From: Aldrovandia affinis
Taxonomy: Eukaryota > Chordata > Actinopteri > Notacanthiformes > Halosauridae
Direction of reading: 5' to 3'
Length of the DNA: 64,000 nt
Assembly (NCBI GenBank): GCA_029706075.1
Contig: JAINUG010000026.1
Location: forward strand, 1,471,001-1,535,000
How positions within the stretch are numbered: the stretch's first letter is position 1; each line of letters begins with the position of its first letter. The notes beneath the pieces are model-generated. The model saw nothing but the letters and a program-made list of their open reading frames with translations. It did no database searches and was not told the DNA's origin. Made by a program: the position numbers and the translations under genes. This document shows, in pieces, positions 22,085 through 32,999 of this stretch.

Positions 22085-22320
22085 TTAACCCGGTGCCCTG
22101 GCCAAATTCCCAACCCAGACAATATATATACAATTCATTCCCCCCCTCCTCGCCTCTCCACTGTGTATCTGATGTGTGGTGAGTTTGTACTGGTGCACTA
22201 TGGCTGCCGTCGCGTTCACCCAGGTGGGTGCTGCACATTGGTGGTGGTTGAGGTGAGTTGCTCCTATCATTGTAAAGCACTTTGGGTTCCTTGAAAAGCG
22301 CTATATAAATCCAATGTTCA
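22085..22320 (+). repeat. Interspersed fish repeat, probable LINE/SINE 3' tail
   Basis: CTATGGCTGCCGTCGC, CACCCAGGTGGGTGCT, then AAAGCACTTTGGGTTCC and AAAAGCGCTATATAAAT. The AAAAGCGCTATA motif also ends the L2 element at 47160. No coding region. Confidence 0.5.
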
Positions 22321-24068
22321 ATTAAAAAAAGTGTTCATTATTATCATCTGGCTAATGTTAGCAAAGTTCGCTCGATTTAATGTAATGTAGAGCAGGAACG
22401 GTGATTCACTAGCTTGATGTTATTATGTTATTTTGTGTAGCACCGGTGTGCTCCAACTTGATGTTGGAGCCAAACAAATTTCAGGCCAACAGTTATTTAT
22501 TATGTTATTACCACATCATCATCTATCCTTGCTAACCTCTCTCTGTTAATATGCTGTCTTTCCTCTCTTGTCTCCACTGAGATCACAGTCCTTTATCCTG
22601 AAAAAAGTAGCCCTCCACTCATCGCAATGTAACAAATTAAGTGCTATTTTTTTCTCGCTCTTGTTGAAGTTCATCTGTGATTTTATTTCACGGTTATTTT
22701 TGATAACAGCGACAACACTCTTCCTCCTTTCCTTTGAGTTGGACACTGATGCCGACTCTGATGAGTATTGACTCGTGACAGCAGGCAGGCAAAGATTGAT
22801 CTTCTTTGTTTGAGATAATGACCACTCCGGAAACACAGAAAATCACATGTTTTTAACAGATGGCAGATTGAAGGAGACTGCTGTGCTGGGGGCTATAGGG
22901 CAGGAAATTGCGGCACTGTGGCATTGTCAGGGATGTCTGGTGCCGCCCTCCTGTTTAAATCTAAGACCCCTGCTGTGGTGCCAAACTGGCACAGTGCTTT
23001 TAGGGGTGTACAGGTCTTGGATTTTGCTGCAGTCAATGGCTTGCATTCAGTCAACACTTAATTTACAAATAAATGCTAGAAATCATAGGTTGGGGAGCTC
23101 GTTTTGATGATTACTGAACTCACCACACTGAAGAAATTAAACTAACTTTTGCATTTAATTGTAATGTAATTGAGATTAAATGCAAGTTAAGGACTATCAA
23201 AGTGTGCAAGACTGTACCTATACTATACAGGGCATATTGAACTATGACTTTACATTACAATAGTAAATACATACACAGACCTTGTCAAACTGTGACTGCA
23301 CAGTACTCTGGAAACACATACTATGGACACTTATATGATTCATGAAAACATTATTTTATTTTTGTTATAAAGCCTGAACATGATGAACATGACAAAAAGT
23401 CTCTTCATCATTTTCATTTAAAGCAGACTTTGAGTTACCTCTCTACTACTAAAGTCTTAAATTACACAATTTTGTCTTCCTCAATTTAGAGGGAAAATAC
23501 ATCAATCAATTCTATATGAACCATAATTAAGTGAAAGAGTTCAGAGCTCAGATGACCGACACCGACCACACGCAAAATCCACACATCTTAATTTGATCCT
23601 TTTTCCACAGATAGTCCTGCCTTCCAAAAATACATTTTTTATTGAGAATTTATGAACCATGAACACAAATGAATGAGGCCAGAGCCTTTGATGATGTAAT
23701 TCATTGAACAGAACTGAAAAACACCATGGCAAACTGAAGATAAAAAAAACATTATTCCTTATCGTAAATGGCATCTAGCCCCAAATGATTGAATATGCAG
23801 CGTTAAGCTTTAATCATTTGCACATATTTGATGGCATGTGAGAGAATCTGTAATAATAGTTACATTACATTCATGGGGTGAAATATTACATCTTTCACTA
23901 TGCACCGCAATATTAATGGGGAACCACAATTGAAATGTGCTGTCCTTTTTTTCCCTTTTAAGTACGAAGCTGAGGGTAATTTGCAAATGACAGCGCTATC
24001 CATCAACGATTTCTCAATTAATTCAAGAAAATGTATATCACCTGTAAAAGGTGAGTGAACTAAGGTGA

Positions 24069-24070
<2 letters not shown>
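22321..24070. other. Unassigned sequence
   Basis: No recognisable protein, RNA gene or transposon end. Short open frames occur as expected by chance. Confidence 0.3.

Positions 24071-24116
<46 letters not shown>
24071..24116. repeat. (TA)n microsatellite
   Basis: About 23 TA units; creates an Ile-Tyr alternating open frame on the minus strand. Confidence 0.95.
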
Positions 24117-24119
<3 letters not shown>

Positions 24120-25924
24120 AATATCAGTGCAATTGAATGTCCTTAAACTGAAAAATTGTTTAAATTTTTGTAATCTTTTCTGATGGCAAAAACAAAATTG
24201 GCTAAATTGATTTTTGTGAGACGTTATCACATTTTCATTTTTTTCCATCAGAAATAATCGGGATATTGGATTTGCGGTGTGAGATTTTTACATTTTTCAA
24301 ATCTGAAGTTGGGCTAAAAAAAGCAGATTATTCATAAGATTTGATATGAACTCTATTTGAACTGATCTGAACTCTATTCTGTTCAGGTGCTTCATTGGCT
24401 TTACTATTAACATGGGAGACGGCATAAATAAGACTAGAGATTTCCTCAGGGGACAGGTTCTGGACCAGTTTTCTGGCATGTATGGCATTGCATTAGCCCA
24501 TTTCGATCCTGAATCTCAATGAAACCAGACAGAATTCAAGTAATATACAAGCGGTAGTCAGTGTAATATGCAGAGGCCTGCATCAAAGGTACTCAGCAAT
24601 ATTGGATAAAAATAAATCGTATCTCATTATCCCCTCCCTGAACAGTTATATTCACAGATTTCCATTTGAAGAAATATCCTGTGCATCTCCCTAGTCTGTT
24701 ATTGCATGGTTTCAATTAAGCTTAGGTCTGCTTTATGGTCAATTTGGTATTTTATGAAACAGATACTGTTCTCCATTTTGGTGAATCTACGAATTATTAT
24801 AGAAAATGTCATGGCCTGGTGGCTTGATTAGGTGTTATTAAAACTAACAGATGGTAAAACTGTTCATGTAAATCTCCTGTTAGTTTAGTAAGTAGTAAAA
24901 AACTATGGTCTGTTTAGTCACCATTACTTCTGCATTAGTAATCAACTAATAGGAGTGAATAAGAGCACTTATGTGGGGAGCATGAGAGCATTTTTATTAA
25001 TGCATATAATTAATTTGGAAAGAAGCTAAAATCATTACACCAGAAAATAAAACTTTCAGGCCCCAGTAGGACATGCTTTAATCAATGTATGATTTTAGTG
25101 CTATTTTGCACTGTTTGTACATTCTGTCATGTCAGAAAAAAATATTTCCCAGAATACCTGAGTTCAGGAACTCCTGACTGGAAAACATGGACACCTTGTT
25201 TGGCTTGTGTTTATCAAACTAGACTGGATTTATTGGCTTGCTTTTGTGTGTATGACCTTGGATTCTCTAAATAAAAGTGTTGGCTGCTCTGTCCCTGCTT
25301 TGGATGACTACTTGATTATGTGTATGAATTCTTTATTAAATTGATTTTGAAGCCCCTCTAAACCAACTGACAGTGGCAAAATGGGAAATCATAAAGCCAT
25401 CTGTAATCTCTGCTGTAAAGCTATCTGTGGTTCAACCAAAGCCACCTCATTCTGGAGCATCTAGAAATAAGCACATATCTTCGGAGTACATAGGATACAT
25501 AGAACTGATTCGAAAATAACAAATTACATTTCACATATATTTTATGGTATGACATTTTATTTTAATATTCTGATATTCTTGGATTATCAACACATCCAAA
25601 GAATGGTTTTACTTACAAGCCATTAAACAATTGCAGTTATTTCAACAATGCAAAAAGGTCTGTAATGGCTTAGCTGTACCATTCATGTATATTGTAGGAT
25701 ACATTCCTGTTACAGATATTTTTTGTAACTTTTATTAGATGAATATTCAAAACAGGTTACACACGAGTACAAATGTTAGAGATGAGTGTATATCGTACAC
25801 TCTAAAATCAAGGGTAAAATGTGTGATCCTAATGACTCAGGTCAATACCCACTGAGCAATCTGTAAATTATTCCATGCTATTGTAGCCACAATGAGGTGA
25901 AATATTTTATTCCTTCCTCTGTCA
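24117..25924. other. Unassigned AT-rich sequence
   Basis: No recognisable coding region; no left terminus of the neighbouring hAT element was found here. Confidence 0.3.
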
Positions 25925-26720
25925 GGTAAAACATCCTGAACTTCTGTTGGAGCCTGAATCTGGCAGTAGCAGACCAAGGCGTCCTGGACAGAGAACTGCA
26001 AAACCAGTCAAATGGCAGATATCAGACAGCTGCCAAATTGAATTGGCAAAAACTATTGTTAATTTCATTGCTAATGGACTTTATCTGCCTCTATCTACTG
26101 TGGAAAACACTAATTTCCGCAACATTCTCATCTTGGCTCAACCCTCCTTTAATATGCCCACTAGAAAATACTTGAGCCAGAGGCTTTTCCCTGAACATGC
26201 TGCTACTATGAAGGATCAGTTGAGGAATCAAACGCAAAAGGCTGAGTCCATTTGCCTCACTGTAGACATATGGTCTAGCAGGAATATAAGGTCCTATTTA
26301 GGAATCACATGCCACTTTGGTCTGCATTTCACTCTCCAGAGCTTCATGGTAACATGCCAATGGTTCAAGGGAAGGCATACAGCAGAGACCATATGCATAA
26401 TGTATGAAGAGACCATTGCATGCTACAATATTGGAAGAAACGTGTCTGTGATAGTTACAGATAAACATGGTGAAAGCATTCACTCTTTTTCCTCCACTGG
26501 AGACAGATAGTGACACTGATGATGAGGAATCTGACCTTAAAACAGTAGCTGTTGAAGAAGAGATTACATACTTTCCCCCTGAGAAGAAGTCCTTGCTGCA
26601 TCTGCACTGTGCAGCTTGTTGTGTGTGATGCCATTGAGCAAGCAGGTCCTTTAAAACACTGATGGCAAAAAATCCAGCCTGCCCATACAGCCAGATGGAA
26701 CAGCCGGTTGAATATTTTCT
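25925..26720 (+). pseudogene. hAT-family transposase fragment, ZBED-like
   Basis: Encodes HPELLLEPESGSSRP, then KTIVNFIANGLYLPLSTVEN, FRNILILAQPSFNMPTRKYL, ICLTVDIWSSRNIRSYLG (first catalytic Asp region, usually LTTDGWTSR) and VSVIVTDKHGESIHSF (usually TDNASN), followed by a stop at 26508 and shifted frames with DTDDEESDLK and LLHLHCAAC. The order matches hAT transposases between the BED finger and the RNase-H-like core. The BED finger and C-terminal dimerisation region are absent. It could descend from a ZBED host gene, but the stops and surrounding repeats favour a dead transposon. Confidence 0.8.
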
Positions 26721-26890
26721 TTTGGGATTTTTACATGCTTTGATATCTCACATTAATCTTGGATCCAATTAATTATTGCATAGTTAACCCACCTTGGAAT
26801 GAGCCTAAGGATGAAGAGAAACTGAAATCCAAGCTTTGGCTTTGTTGGAAACTGGGTTGTTTTGCTAAATCATGAGTGAGAGGAATAGAA

Positions 26891-27045
26891 AATTCTATTG
26901 AGTCGTGATGTAGATGTGGAAATTTTACTTCGTGCAATTCAATTAAATTCAAATTCTGTTCCTGTCTGTCTCTCAATTCAAATTCAAATTATTTGAATTG
27001 AATTTCAGCAGATTTGGAAATTATGAATTGACCCCAGCCCTGCTG
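26891..27045 (+). repeat. Possible right end of the hAT element
   Basis: AT-rich GAATT-containing repeats end in GAATTGACCCCAGCCCTG at 27045. Its complement begins CAGGGCTGGGG, a hAT-style terminus. The stretch at 13608-13692 ends similarly. The matching left end was not found. Confidence 0.4.
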
Positions 27046-27296
27046 TGCACATGGAGTAAAGTATCAACACTACATGCCTCATGATGTCCAATGTGATAAA
27101 AGCAGAGATTGTATAGTGGTTAAAATATGATAAGTTCAACAAACAGGGAGATGTTGTCGTTCTTTGAATTTTTTTTTTTAATGGATTTGCCCCATAATAA
27201 TGAGAGTAGTTCAATATCCAATGCTCTTTGCTGCATCAGTGGTCACAATCAAGTTGTATGAAGTTGATAATCATTGGTACTGTATATAGCAACTGT

Positions 27297-27316
27297 GTGT
27301 ATGTGTGTGTGTGTTT
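27297..27316. repeat. (TG)n microsatellite
   Basis: Short, imperfect TG run. Confidence 0.7.
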
Positions 27317-27419
27317 TAAGAATCAACTGGCCCCAGCCATAACCTGGTCCCAGTGTGCTCCACAGCGCCACTCTAGGTCCTAGTGTGATATCCTGCCCCA
27401 GCACAGGCTCCAGTACCTC

Positions 27420-29895
27420 CTCTGACTGTTAAATGCAGGCCCATTTATCTCCCCAGAGAGTTTACTGTGGTCATGATCATGGCTGTTTACATCCCACCCG
27501 ATGCTAATGCTAACTCGGCTATCGGACATTTACATGGCAGCATTAGCAGCCAGCAGAGCACATACCCTGACGCTGTGCACATTATAGCAGGGGACTTCAA
27601 TCACGCAAATTTGAAGGCAGCGCTCCCCAAATTCCACCAGCATGTTAAGTGTGCTACCAGAGGAGCTAACACACTGGACAAGGTCTACTCCAACATCAAG
27701 CTAGGCTACAGGGCAAGACCACTACCACACCTGGGTCAGTCTGACCACTTGTCCCTGCTGTTAATCCCTGCGTATGCCCCCCTCAGGAAAACTGCTCCTA
27801 CCATCACAAAAACTGTCCAAACCTGGCCTGTTGGTGCCATCCAGCAGCTGCGGGACTGCTTCGACCAAACTGACTGGGATGTTTTTGAACACCAGGACCT
27901 GGAGGTGTTCGTGTTCTGTGTACTGTGCTACATTATGTTCTGCATAGGTATGGTCACAGTGGACAAACGCATCCGGGTCTATCCCAACCTGGAGCCCTGG
28001 ATGAACCGGGAGGTCCAGCAGCTGGTGAAGGAGAGGAACAGCGCCTTCAGGGCTGGCGACAGGGCCCACTACAGCACGGCCAGAGCTAACCTGAAGAGGG
28101 GCATCAGAGAGGCCAAGGCAGACTACAGGAGGAAGATTGAGGACCACCTGGACAGCAATAACAGCAGGCAGGTGTGGCAGGGAGTCCAGCACATCACCAA
28201 CTACAAGACCAACCTCGGAGCTGCCGAAGGTGACGCCTCGCTGGCAGAGGAGCTGAACCTCTTCTTTGCCCGCTTCGAGGTAGAGCCACCAGAAGCCACC
28301 CCACACCCCACGGTCCACAGCAGCACAACCCTCACAGTGGAGGAGCATGAGGTGAGGTGCACGCTGTGGGCCGTTAACCCGAGGAAGGCTGCTGGACCCG
28401 ACGGCATCCCCGGGCGCGTGCTGAAGGACTGCGCGTACCAGCTGGCTGGAGTCTTCGCAAGGATTTTCAACCAGTCCCTAGCCCAGTCCACTGTCCCACC
28501 CTGTCTGAAATCCTCCACCATAGTCCCCCTGCCCAAGAAACCCCACGTTTCTAGCCTCAACGACTACCGGCCAGTTGCACTTACACCAGTGGTGATGAAA
28601 TGCTTTGAAAAACTGGTCCGTGGTCACATCACATCACTCCTTCCCCGAAGCTTTGATCCCCACCAGTTTGCTTATAGGAGGAACAGATCTACAGAGGACG
28701 CCGTAGCTACAGCCCTCCATGCTGCACTGTCCCATCTGGAGCAGCAGGGGAGCTATGTACGGATGCTCTTCGTAGACTACAGCTCTGCATTCAACACCAT
28801 CCTCCCCCACAAACTGCTGGACAAACTGAGGGACCTGGGACTTCCACACTCCACCTGTATGTGGATCAACAGCTTCCTGACTGATCGCAGCCAGAGGGTC
28901 AGAGTGGGCCATCACACATCCACGGCCCTCAGTGTCAGTACTGGCTCCCCACAGGGCTGTGTGCTGAGCCCTCTGCTGTACACCCTCTACACGCATGACT
29001 GCACCCCCGCCCACCACAGCAACACCATCATCAAGTTTGCGGATGACACCACGGTGGTGGGTCTCATCTCTGGGGGGGACGAGTCAGCATACAGAGATGA
29101 AGTGGAGCAGCTGACAGCGTGGTGCAGAGAGAACAACCTGCTCCTCAACACCTCAAAGACCAAGGAGCTTGTAATAGACTACAGGAAGAAGAAAACAGAC
29201 ATTCCACCACTAACCATCAGCGGGGTCTGTGTGGAGAGGGTGGCCGACTTCCGCTTCCTGGGAGTCCACATGGAGGAGGGCCTGACCTGGGGCGTGAACA
29301 CCGCTGAGCTGCTGAAAAAGGCCCAGCAGAGACTGTACTTCCTGAGGGTGCTCAGGAGGAACAACATCACACAGAGACTGTTGGTGTCCTTCTACCGGTG
29401 CTCTATTGAGAGCATACTGACATACTGCATATGTGTGTGGTACACCAGCTGCACAGCGGCTCAGAGGAAAGCGCTCCAGAGGGTCATCAACACGGCCCAG
29501 AAGATTGTCGGATCCCCTCTCCTCACACTGGAAGACCTACATAGTTCCCGCTCTCTCACAAGAGCTCTGAACATCACAAAGGACACTTCCCACCCTGGAC
29601 ACTCCCTGTTTGAACTGTTGCCGTCAGGCAGACGGTACAGATCCATCAAAGCACGAACAAACAGACTCAAAAACAGTTTCTACCCATCAGCAATAACTAC
29701 ACTTAATGCAGCTACAAAATATGTGCAATGACAGAGAATGTTTGAATGTGTGGTTGTGTGTGTTTTACTTAGTATTTATCTTAGATATATTATTCTGTAT
29801 TCCTGATATTTTTATTCTTAGATGTTTTTATATACTGTTTGGAATATTGCACTGACTGGTTGGCATTTCAATTTCGTTGTACGTGTTACAATGAC
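27420..29895 (+). mobile_element. Rex1/Babar LINE, 5'-truncated
   Basis: Coding can be followed back to LTVKCRPIYLPREF near 27430, just upstream of the long frame, where similarity ends, so the copy lost its N-terminal endonuclease part. The body and C-terminus are intact (see 27467-29731). The 3' UTR ends near TTTCGTTGTACGTGTTACAATGACAAT (29870-29897), the usual end of Rex1 copies. Confidence 0.88.
27467..29731 (+). CDS. Rex1 LINE endonuclease/reverse transcriptase, 754 codons open
   Basis: The longest open frame in the window. Residues 1-110 hold the C-terminal part of an apurinic-type endonuclease: VYIPPDANA, IIAGDFNH and GQSDHLSLL. Reverse transcriptase follows: NDYRPVALTPV, FVDYSSAFNTILPH (motif A with catalytic Asp), TGSPQGCVLSPLLY (motif B), KFADDTTVVG (motif C), then LLLNTSKTKELV and a C-terminus with LPSGRRYRSIKART, stop at 29729. 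The fish Rex1 RT signature around SSAFNT and QQRLYFLR is present. It would copy its own RNA at a nicked target. The first Met is only the first ATG after truncation, not a true start. No stops in 2.2 kb and higher GC than the surroundings indicate a young insertion. Without the endonuclease N-terminus it cannot move alone. Confidence 0.9.
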   Translation: MVMIMAVYIPPDANANSAIGHLHGSISSQQSTYPDAVHIIAGDFNHANLKAALPKFHQHVKCATRGANTLDKVYSNIKLGYRARPLPHLGQSDHLSLLLIPAYAPLRKTAPTITKTVQTWPVGAIQQLRDCFDQTDWDVFEHQDLEVFVFCVLCYIMFCIGMVTVDKRIRVYPNLEPWMNREVQQLVKERNSAFRAGDRAHYSTARANLKRGIREAKADYRRKIEDHLDSNNSRQVWQGVQHITNYKTNLGAAEGDASLAEELNLFFARFEVEPPEATPHPTVHSSTTLTVEEHEVRCTLWAVNPRKAAGPDGIPGRVLKDCAYQLAGVFARIFNQSLAQSTVPPCLKSSTIVPLPKKPHVSSLNDYRPVALTPVVMKCFEKLVRGHITSLLPRSFDPHQFAYRRNRSTEDAVATALHAALSHLEQQGSYVRMLFVDYSSAFNTILPHKLLDKLRDLGLPHSTCMWINSFLTDRSQRVRVGHHTSTALSVSTGSPQGCVLSPLLYTLYTHDCTPAHHSNTIIKFADDTTVVGLISGGDESAYRDEVEQLTAWCRENNLLLNTSKTKELVIDYRKKKTDIPPLTISGVCVERVADFRFLGVHMEEGLTWGVNTAELLKKAQQRLYFLRVLRRNNITQRLLVSFYRCSIESILTYCICVWYTSCTAAQRKALQRVINTAQKIVGSPLLTLEDLHSSRSLTRALNITKDTSHPGHSLFELLPSGRRYRSIKARTNRLKNSFYPSAITTLNAATKYVQ

Positions 29896-30460
29896 AATAT
29901 TTGCAGTTTGATATTGTCACATAACCAATAAGATGGAAGGCCAGTCAAATAATTACTTAAAAGCAAAACTAAAAAGACTTCATGAGCCAAAATAGCGAGC
30001 CATATGAAAGCCTTCTGTTGCCAGCCTCACAGGAAAGCGATGCCAGCTGAAGCGAAGAACGAGAGATACGCCAGACTAGAAACCTTGAACAACAGAAGTG
30101 GGGAGACTGAGCGAGACATCCCTGAGTACCTCGAGGAGGCATTCTTTTCAGAGTGCACGGCCAACATAATGCTGTTGAATACTTCAGGTCACTTCACATA
30201 ATTAAATGCATATTTGCTAATAGGGCGATGCAAAGGGCACTGTCAGCAAATGCATGGAATTGCACATAATATACAATAAAGGCACTCTTGTGTTCCTAAT
30301 ACAGACAATCGGAGTGTGCCAAGTCAAATTGAATGTATTCCAGATCAAACCCCAGCCCCTTCCCCTTTTTTGGAGACCTGAATGAATAGGCATAAGCGAT
30401 AGGGTGACAATTTAACCTAACTGATTAGAGGGCGAAAGGGAGCGCTTACCATATTGCTCA
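29896..30460. other. Unassigned sequence
   Basis: A 65-codon frame at 30004-30201 (ERYARLETLNNRSGETERD) looks protein-like, but I recognise no family and see no splice context. Otherwise nothing. Confidence 0.25.
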
Positions 30461-30462
30461 TA

Positions 30463-30769
30463 CAGTGCCCCTTTAAAGTCTATACCCCATCTAAAAAATG
30501 TAACCTTTTGTTGCCTTACAGTCTGCAATTAAAACATATGCAATTAGAATTTTGTTTTTATTTGCACATTTTATCCAACTTCAATCTAAGTTATTCTAGT
30601 TTTTTATTTTGAATGAATGTTCAGAAATAATTTTTTTCATTTGGAAGTTGTAGGGTAAAATGTGCAAATAAAGGTTGGGAAAGTCTGATTTAATACGTTT
30701 AAATTTCAGGCTGTAAGGCAACAAAAGGTGACATTTTTGAGATTGGGTGTAGGCTTTCAAGGGGCACTG
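30463..30769. mobile_element. Fold-back MITE of Tc1/mariner type, 307 bp
   Basis: TA flanks at 30461-30462 and 30770-30771. The left arm CAGTGCCCCTTTAAAG and the complement of the right arm CAGTGCCCCTTGAAAG begin inverted repeats of about 70 bp, both containing CCTTTTGTTGCCTTACAG. Similarity continues inward with TTTATTTGCACATTTTA, so nearly the whole element can fold on itself. No coding region. Confidence 0.85.
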
Positions 30770-30864
30770 TACCTATTTCATCCTCTCGGATCTCCACAAG
30801 TGTACAGGGGCTAAGCATAGCTAGGGGTGGATTTTGGTTTGGATATTCACAGAACTGTTATTAG

Positions 30865-31146
30865 TTTACCCATTTAAGAGCCAAGAACATCAGCTGTTAT
30901 ACCACTTCTGGGAATTGACATTGACCCATTCTGTTGGTGACCCATAGCCTCTGCTATTTCTGAAAGCTCTTCGGGTGCTGGCCATGTGATGATGGTTGTT
31001 AAAAGACAATCTAGGATTGCATTGCACAACTGACACCTTAATGACCGACCATTCAGAAACATTAAACAAGTGGCACAGACTGATGACTGTATCCTTACAG
31101 CCCAGGAACCTACAGAATGTGGCCAACTTTTTGTGTGGAGCAACAG
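30865..31146 (-). pseudogene. PIF/Harbinger (HARBI1-like) transposase fragment
   Basis: Minus-strand coding in two frames: VATFCRFLGCKDTVISLCHL and FNVSEWSVIKV, then LDCLLTTIITWPAPEELSEI and AEAMGH. The pattern (FLGCKDTVISL..FNVSEWSV, later a ..WP..EE..EIA segment) matches the helix-turn-helix region upstream of the first catalytic Asp in Harbinger transposases. One frameshift lies near 31020. No DDE residues are present; the upstream side is cut by the Tc1-derived element starting at 31147. Confidence 0.6.
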
Positions 31147-31553
31147 TGCCCAACCAGACATATCACACTCTGTTATATAAGCCTCTTCGGCAGGGGCGCC
31201 ACTGCAGAATCTCCCATAAGTGTTGTATTGGGTTGAGATCTGGTAACTGGGACAGCCATAGCATATGGTTTACATTGTTTTTATGCTCACCAAACCATTC
31301 AGTGACCACTCATGCCCTGTGGATGGTTCATTGTCATCCTGGTTGAGGCCACTCCCATCAGCATAGAAATGCTTCACCATAGGATGAAGGTGATCACTCA
31401 GAATGGCTGTATTTATTCACCGTTATGTTGCCTGCTAAGGGGTTGAGTGGACGTACACTATGCCAGGAAAATGCACCCCACACCATAACAGAGCTGCCAG
31501 AACACTTCATTTACTCAAGTGTTTCCTTTATTTTGCAGTTACCTGTGTGTTCC
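31147..31553 (-). mobile_element. Tc1-derived element, family D copy 1
   Basis: Minus-strand remnants of Tc1 transposase: GSSVMVWGAFSWH, then ILSDHLHPMVKHFYADGSGL and NQDDNEPSTGHEWSL, equivalent to the second catalytic Asp region (usually FQDDNAP.HRA). The right end GCAGTTACCTGT is the terminal repeat of the family. The other edge (AGTGCCCAACCAGACAT) is identical to the edge of copy 2 at 39231, so both derive from one shortened master. Stops and frameshifts throughout. Confidence 0.75.
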
Positions 31554-31589
31554 ACATTTTTTATATTATATAAGTAATGCTCTCTCTTA

Positions 31590-31632
31590 TCTCTCTCTCT
31601 CTCTCTCTTTCTCTCTCTCACACACACACAAC
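31590..31632. repeat. (CT)n(CA)n microsatellite
   Basis: CTCTCT run followed by CACACA. Confidence 0.95.
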
Positions 31633-31862
31633 ACCTCTGCAAGACACTGTGGGTGTCTGAATCTGAATTCTAGTTAATCTGCTGCACGTTTACTTCAGAG
31701 CAGCCAGCAGTTGTTAGTTATCAGATTCACTTTCAAAGTTGAGGGACACGGTTCAGCTTATTCAACGTGGTCTTGACTTGTTTAAACAGCATGATAGGTG
31801 CCGTGTATTTGTACTCACAATTTGTACTTCATTACAGCATTGAACTCCTGCCTCGCCACTTA

Positions 31863-32080
31863 CACTGGGTTTAAAAATGTATTCACCCCCTTTGGCATTT
31901 TTCACATTTTATTTTCTTACTTCATGGAATCAAAATTGATTTATTTGGGATTTCTTGCCACTGATCAACTCAAAATACTCTATAATGTCAAAATAAAAAA
32001 CAACAACAACTCTAAATCTTTATCTTAATTCATTGCAAATAAAACACAGACAATAATTGATTCCACGAGTATTTACCTGT
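31863..32080 (+). mobile_element. Left long inverted repeat of a Tc1-like element
   Basis: After TA at 31861, CACTGGGTTTAAAAATG and CTTTGGCATTTTTCAC begin a ~215-bp arm that matches the reverse complement of 37330-37521, including CTTGCCACTGATCAAC and ACAATAATTGATT. Similarity stops at GTATTTACC (32078), where other sequence begins. Long arms like this are typical of fish Tc1 elements. Confidence 0.8.
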
Positions 32081-32162
32081 TATGGATAGGCCGCCACGAG
32101 TGCAAAACAAGCACACCCAGTGACAATGTCAATGCTACCTCGTGTAACAGAGTTGGTTCTGC

Positions 32163-32236
32163 CAGCAGCGAGTTTTGAACCGAGGATCTCGACGCGACAA
32201 GAGAGACGATTAGCCCGCTGAGCTAAAGACTCAAGT
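32163..32236 (-). repeat. tRNA-like sequence, SINE head
   Basis: Minus strand: TTTAGCTCAGCGGGCTAA (A box) and, about 40 nt on, GGTTCAAAACTCG (weak B box). Stems do not pair well, so this is a tRNA-derived SINE or tRNA pseudogene rather than a working tRNA. Confidence 0.5.
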
Positions 32237-32633
32237 CCCTAGCTCTAGGAACTATTCATACCCTTATCGACATCACCCTTCGCAGCGGACGTGACTAACT
32301 TTAACTCACGCCTTCTGAGCTCCGCTACACTCGCCACTTGTTGAAGGTAGCACACCAGCTGCAGCAGAATCTGTGGCTGATGAATCAGTATCGTCGGTGG
32401 AATCATCAGCGCTGCTATTACCCCCATCATCTCAATCTCAATCTCAATCATTCCCCTTAAAGGGACAGAGTAATAGTTACATTTTTAGTTAAAGTTTTAC
32501 TTTGCTTTATTTGTGTTTTGATTTTCCTGTTAATAATGGAGAAAGTAACAGCAATGTTTTTTGGGAGAACTACTTAGTAATTAAGTAGTAGTAATTAAGG
32601 AGGTGCGGGGAATGGTAATAGAGGGGAGGTATG

Positions 32634-32992
32634 TGACGAAATGCTGGCTCCACCCCCAAACCTTAAATGGAGGTCCGGAGGAAATGGGACACACCGGGGA
32701 ACCCCTGACAGCCGATTTCTCGGGGATAAAAGTACCTTTGGGAAAAGCAAGGAGGGTGGTGTGAAGAGTAAAAGTGTAATTTGTATCGGATTTGTGTTTG
32801 ACCTGGATTGCTTGAGAACGACGACTGGATAACGAACTTGGAAACGGACAACGACAGCGAAACTGTTTTTTCCCCTAGTTTTGTGTGCTAAACCCCCCAA
32901 TAAATATAATTATACTTTCATTGACTGTCTAAAGTGTTGTTTTATTATCTAACTTGGTTGCGTGGAAACCCCACACCCCTGTTCTCGCTACA
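32634..32992 (+). mobile_element. Solo LTR, 359 bp
   Basis: Starts TGACGAAATGC and ends TCTCGCTACA; flanks GTATG and ATATG (4 of 5 identical). GGGGATAAAAG near 32721 serves as a TATA box and AATAAA at 32899 as polyadenylation signal. No genes alongside. Confidence 0.6.
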
Positions 32993-32999
32993 ATATGTT

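Noticed and set aside
24060-24248. Minus-strand frame with alternating Ile-Tyr
   Set aside because: Product of the (TA)n microsatellite.
25947-26510. Host ZBED-type gene
   Set aside because: Only the middle of a hAT transposase is present, with a stop and frameshifts following and no supportable exon structure.
27761-29017. Long minus-strand frames opposite Rex1
   Set aside because: Shadow frames of the GC-rich Rex1 coding sequence.
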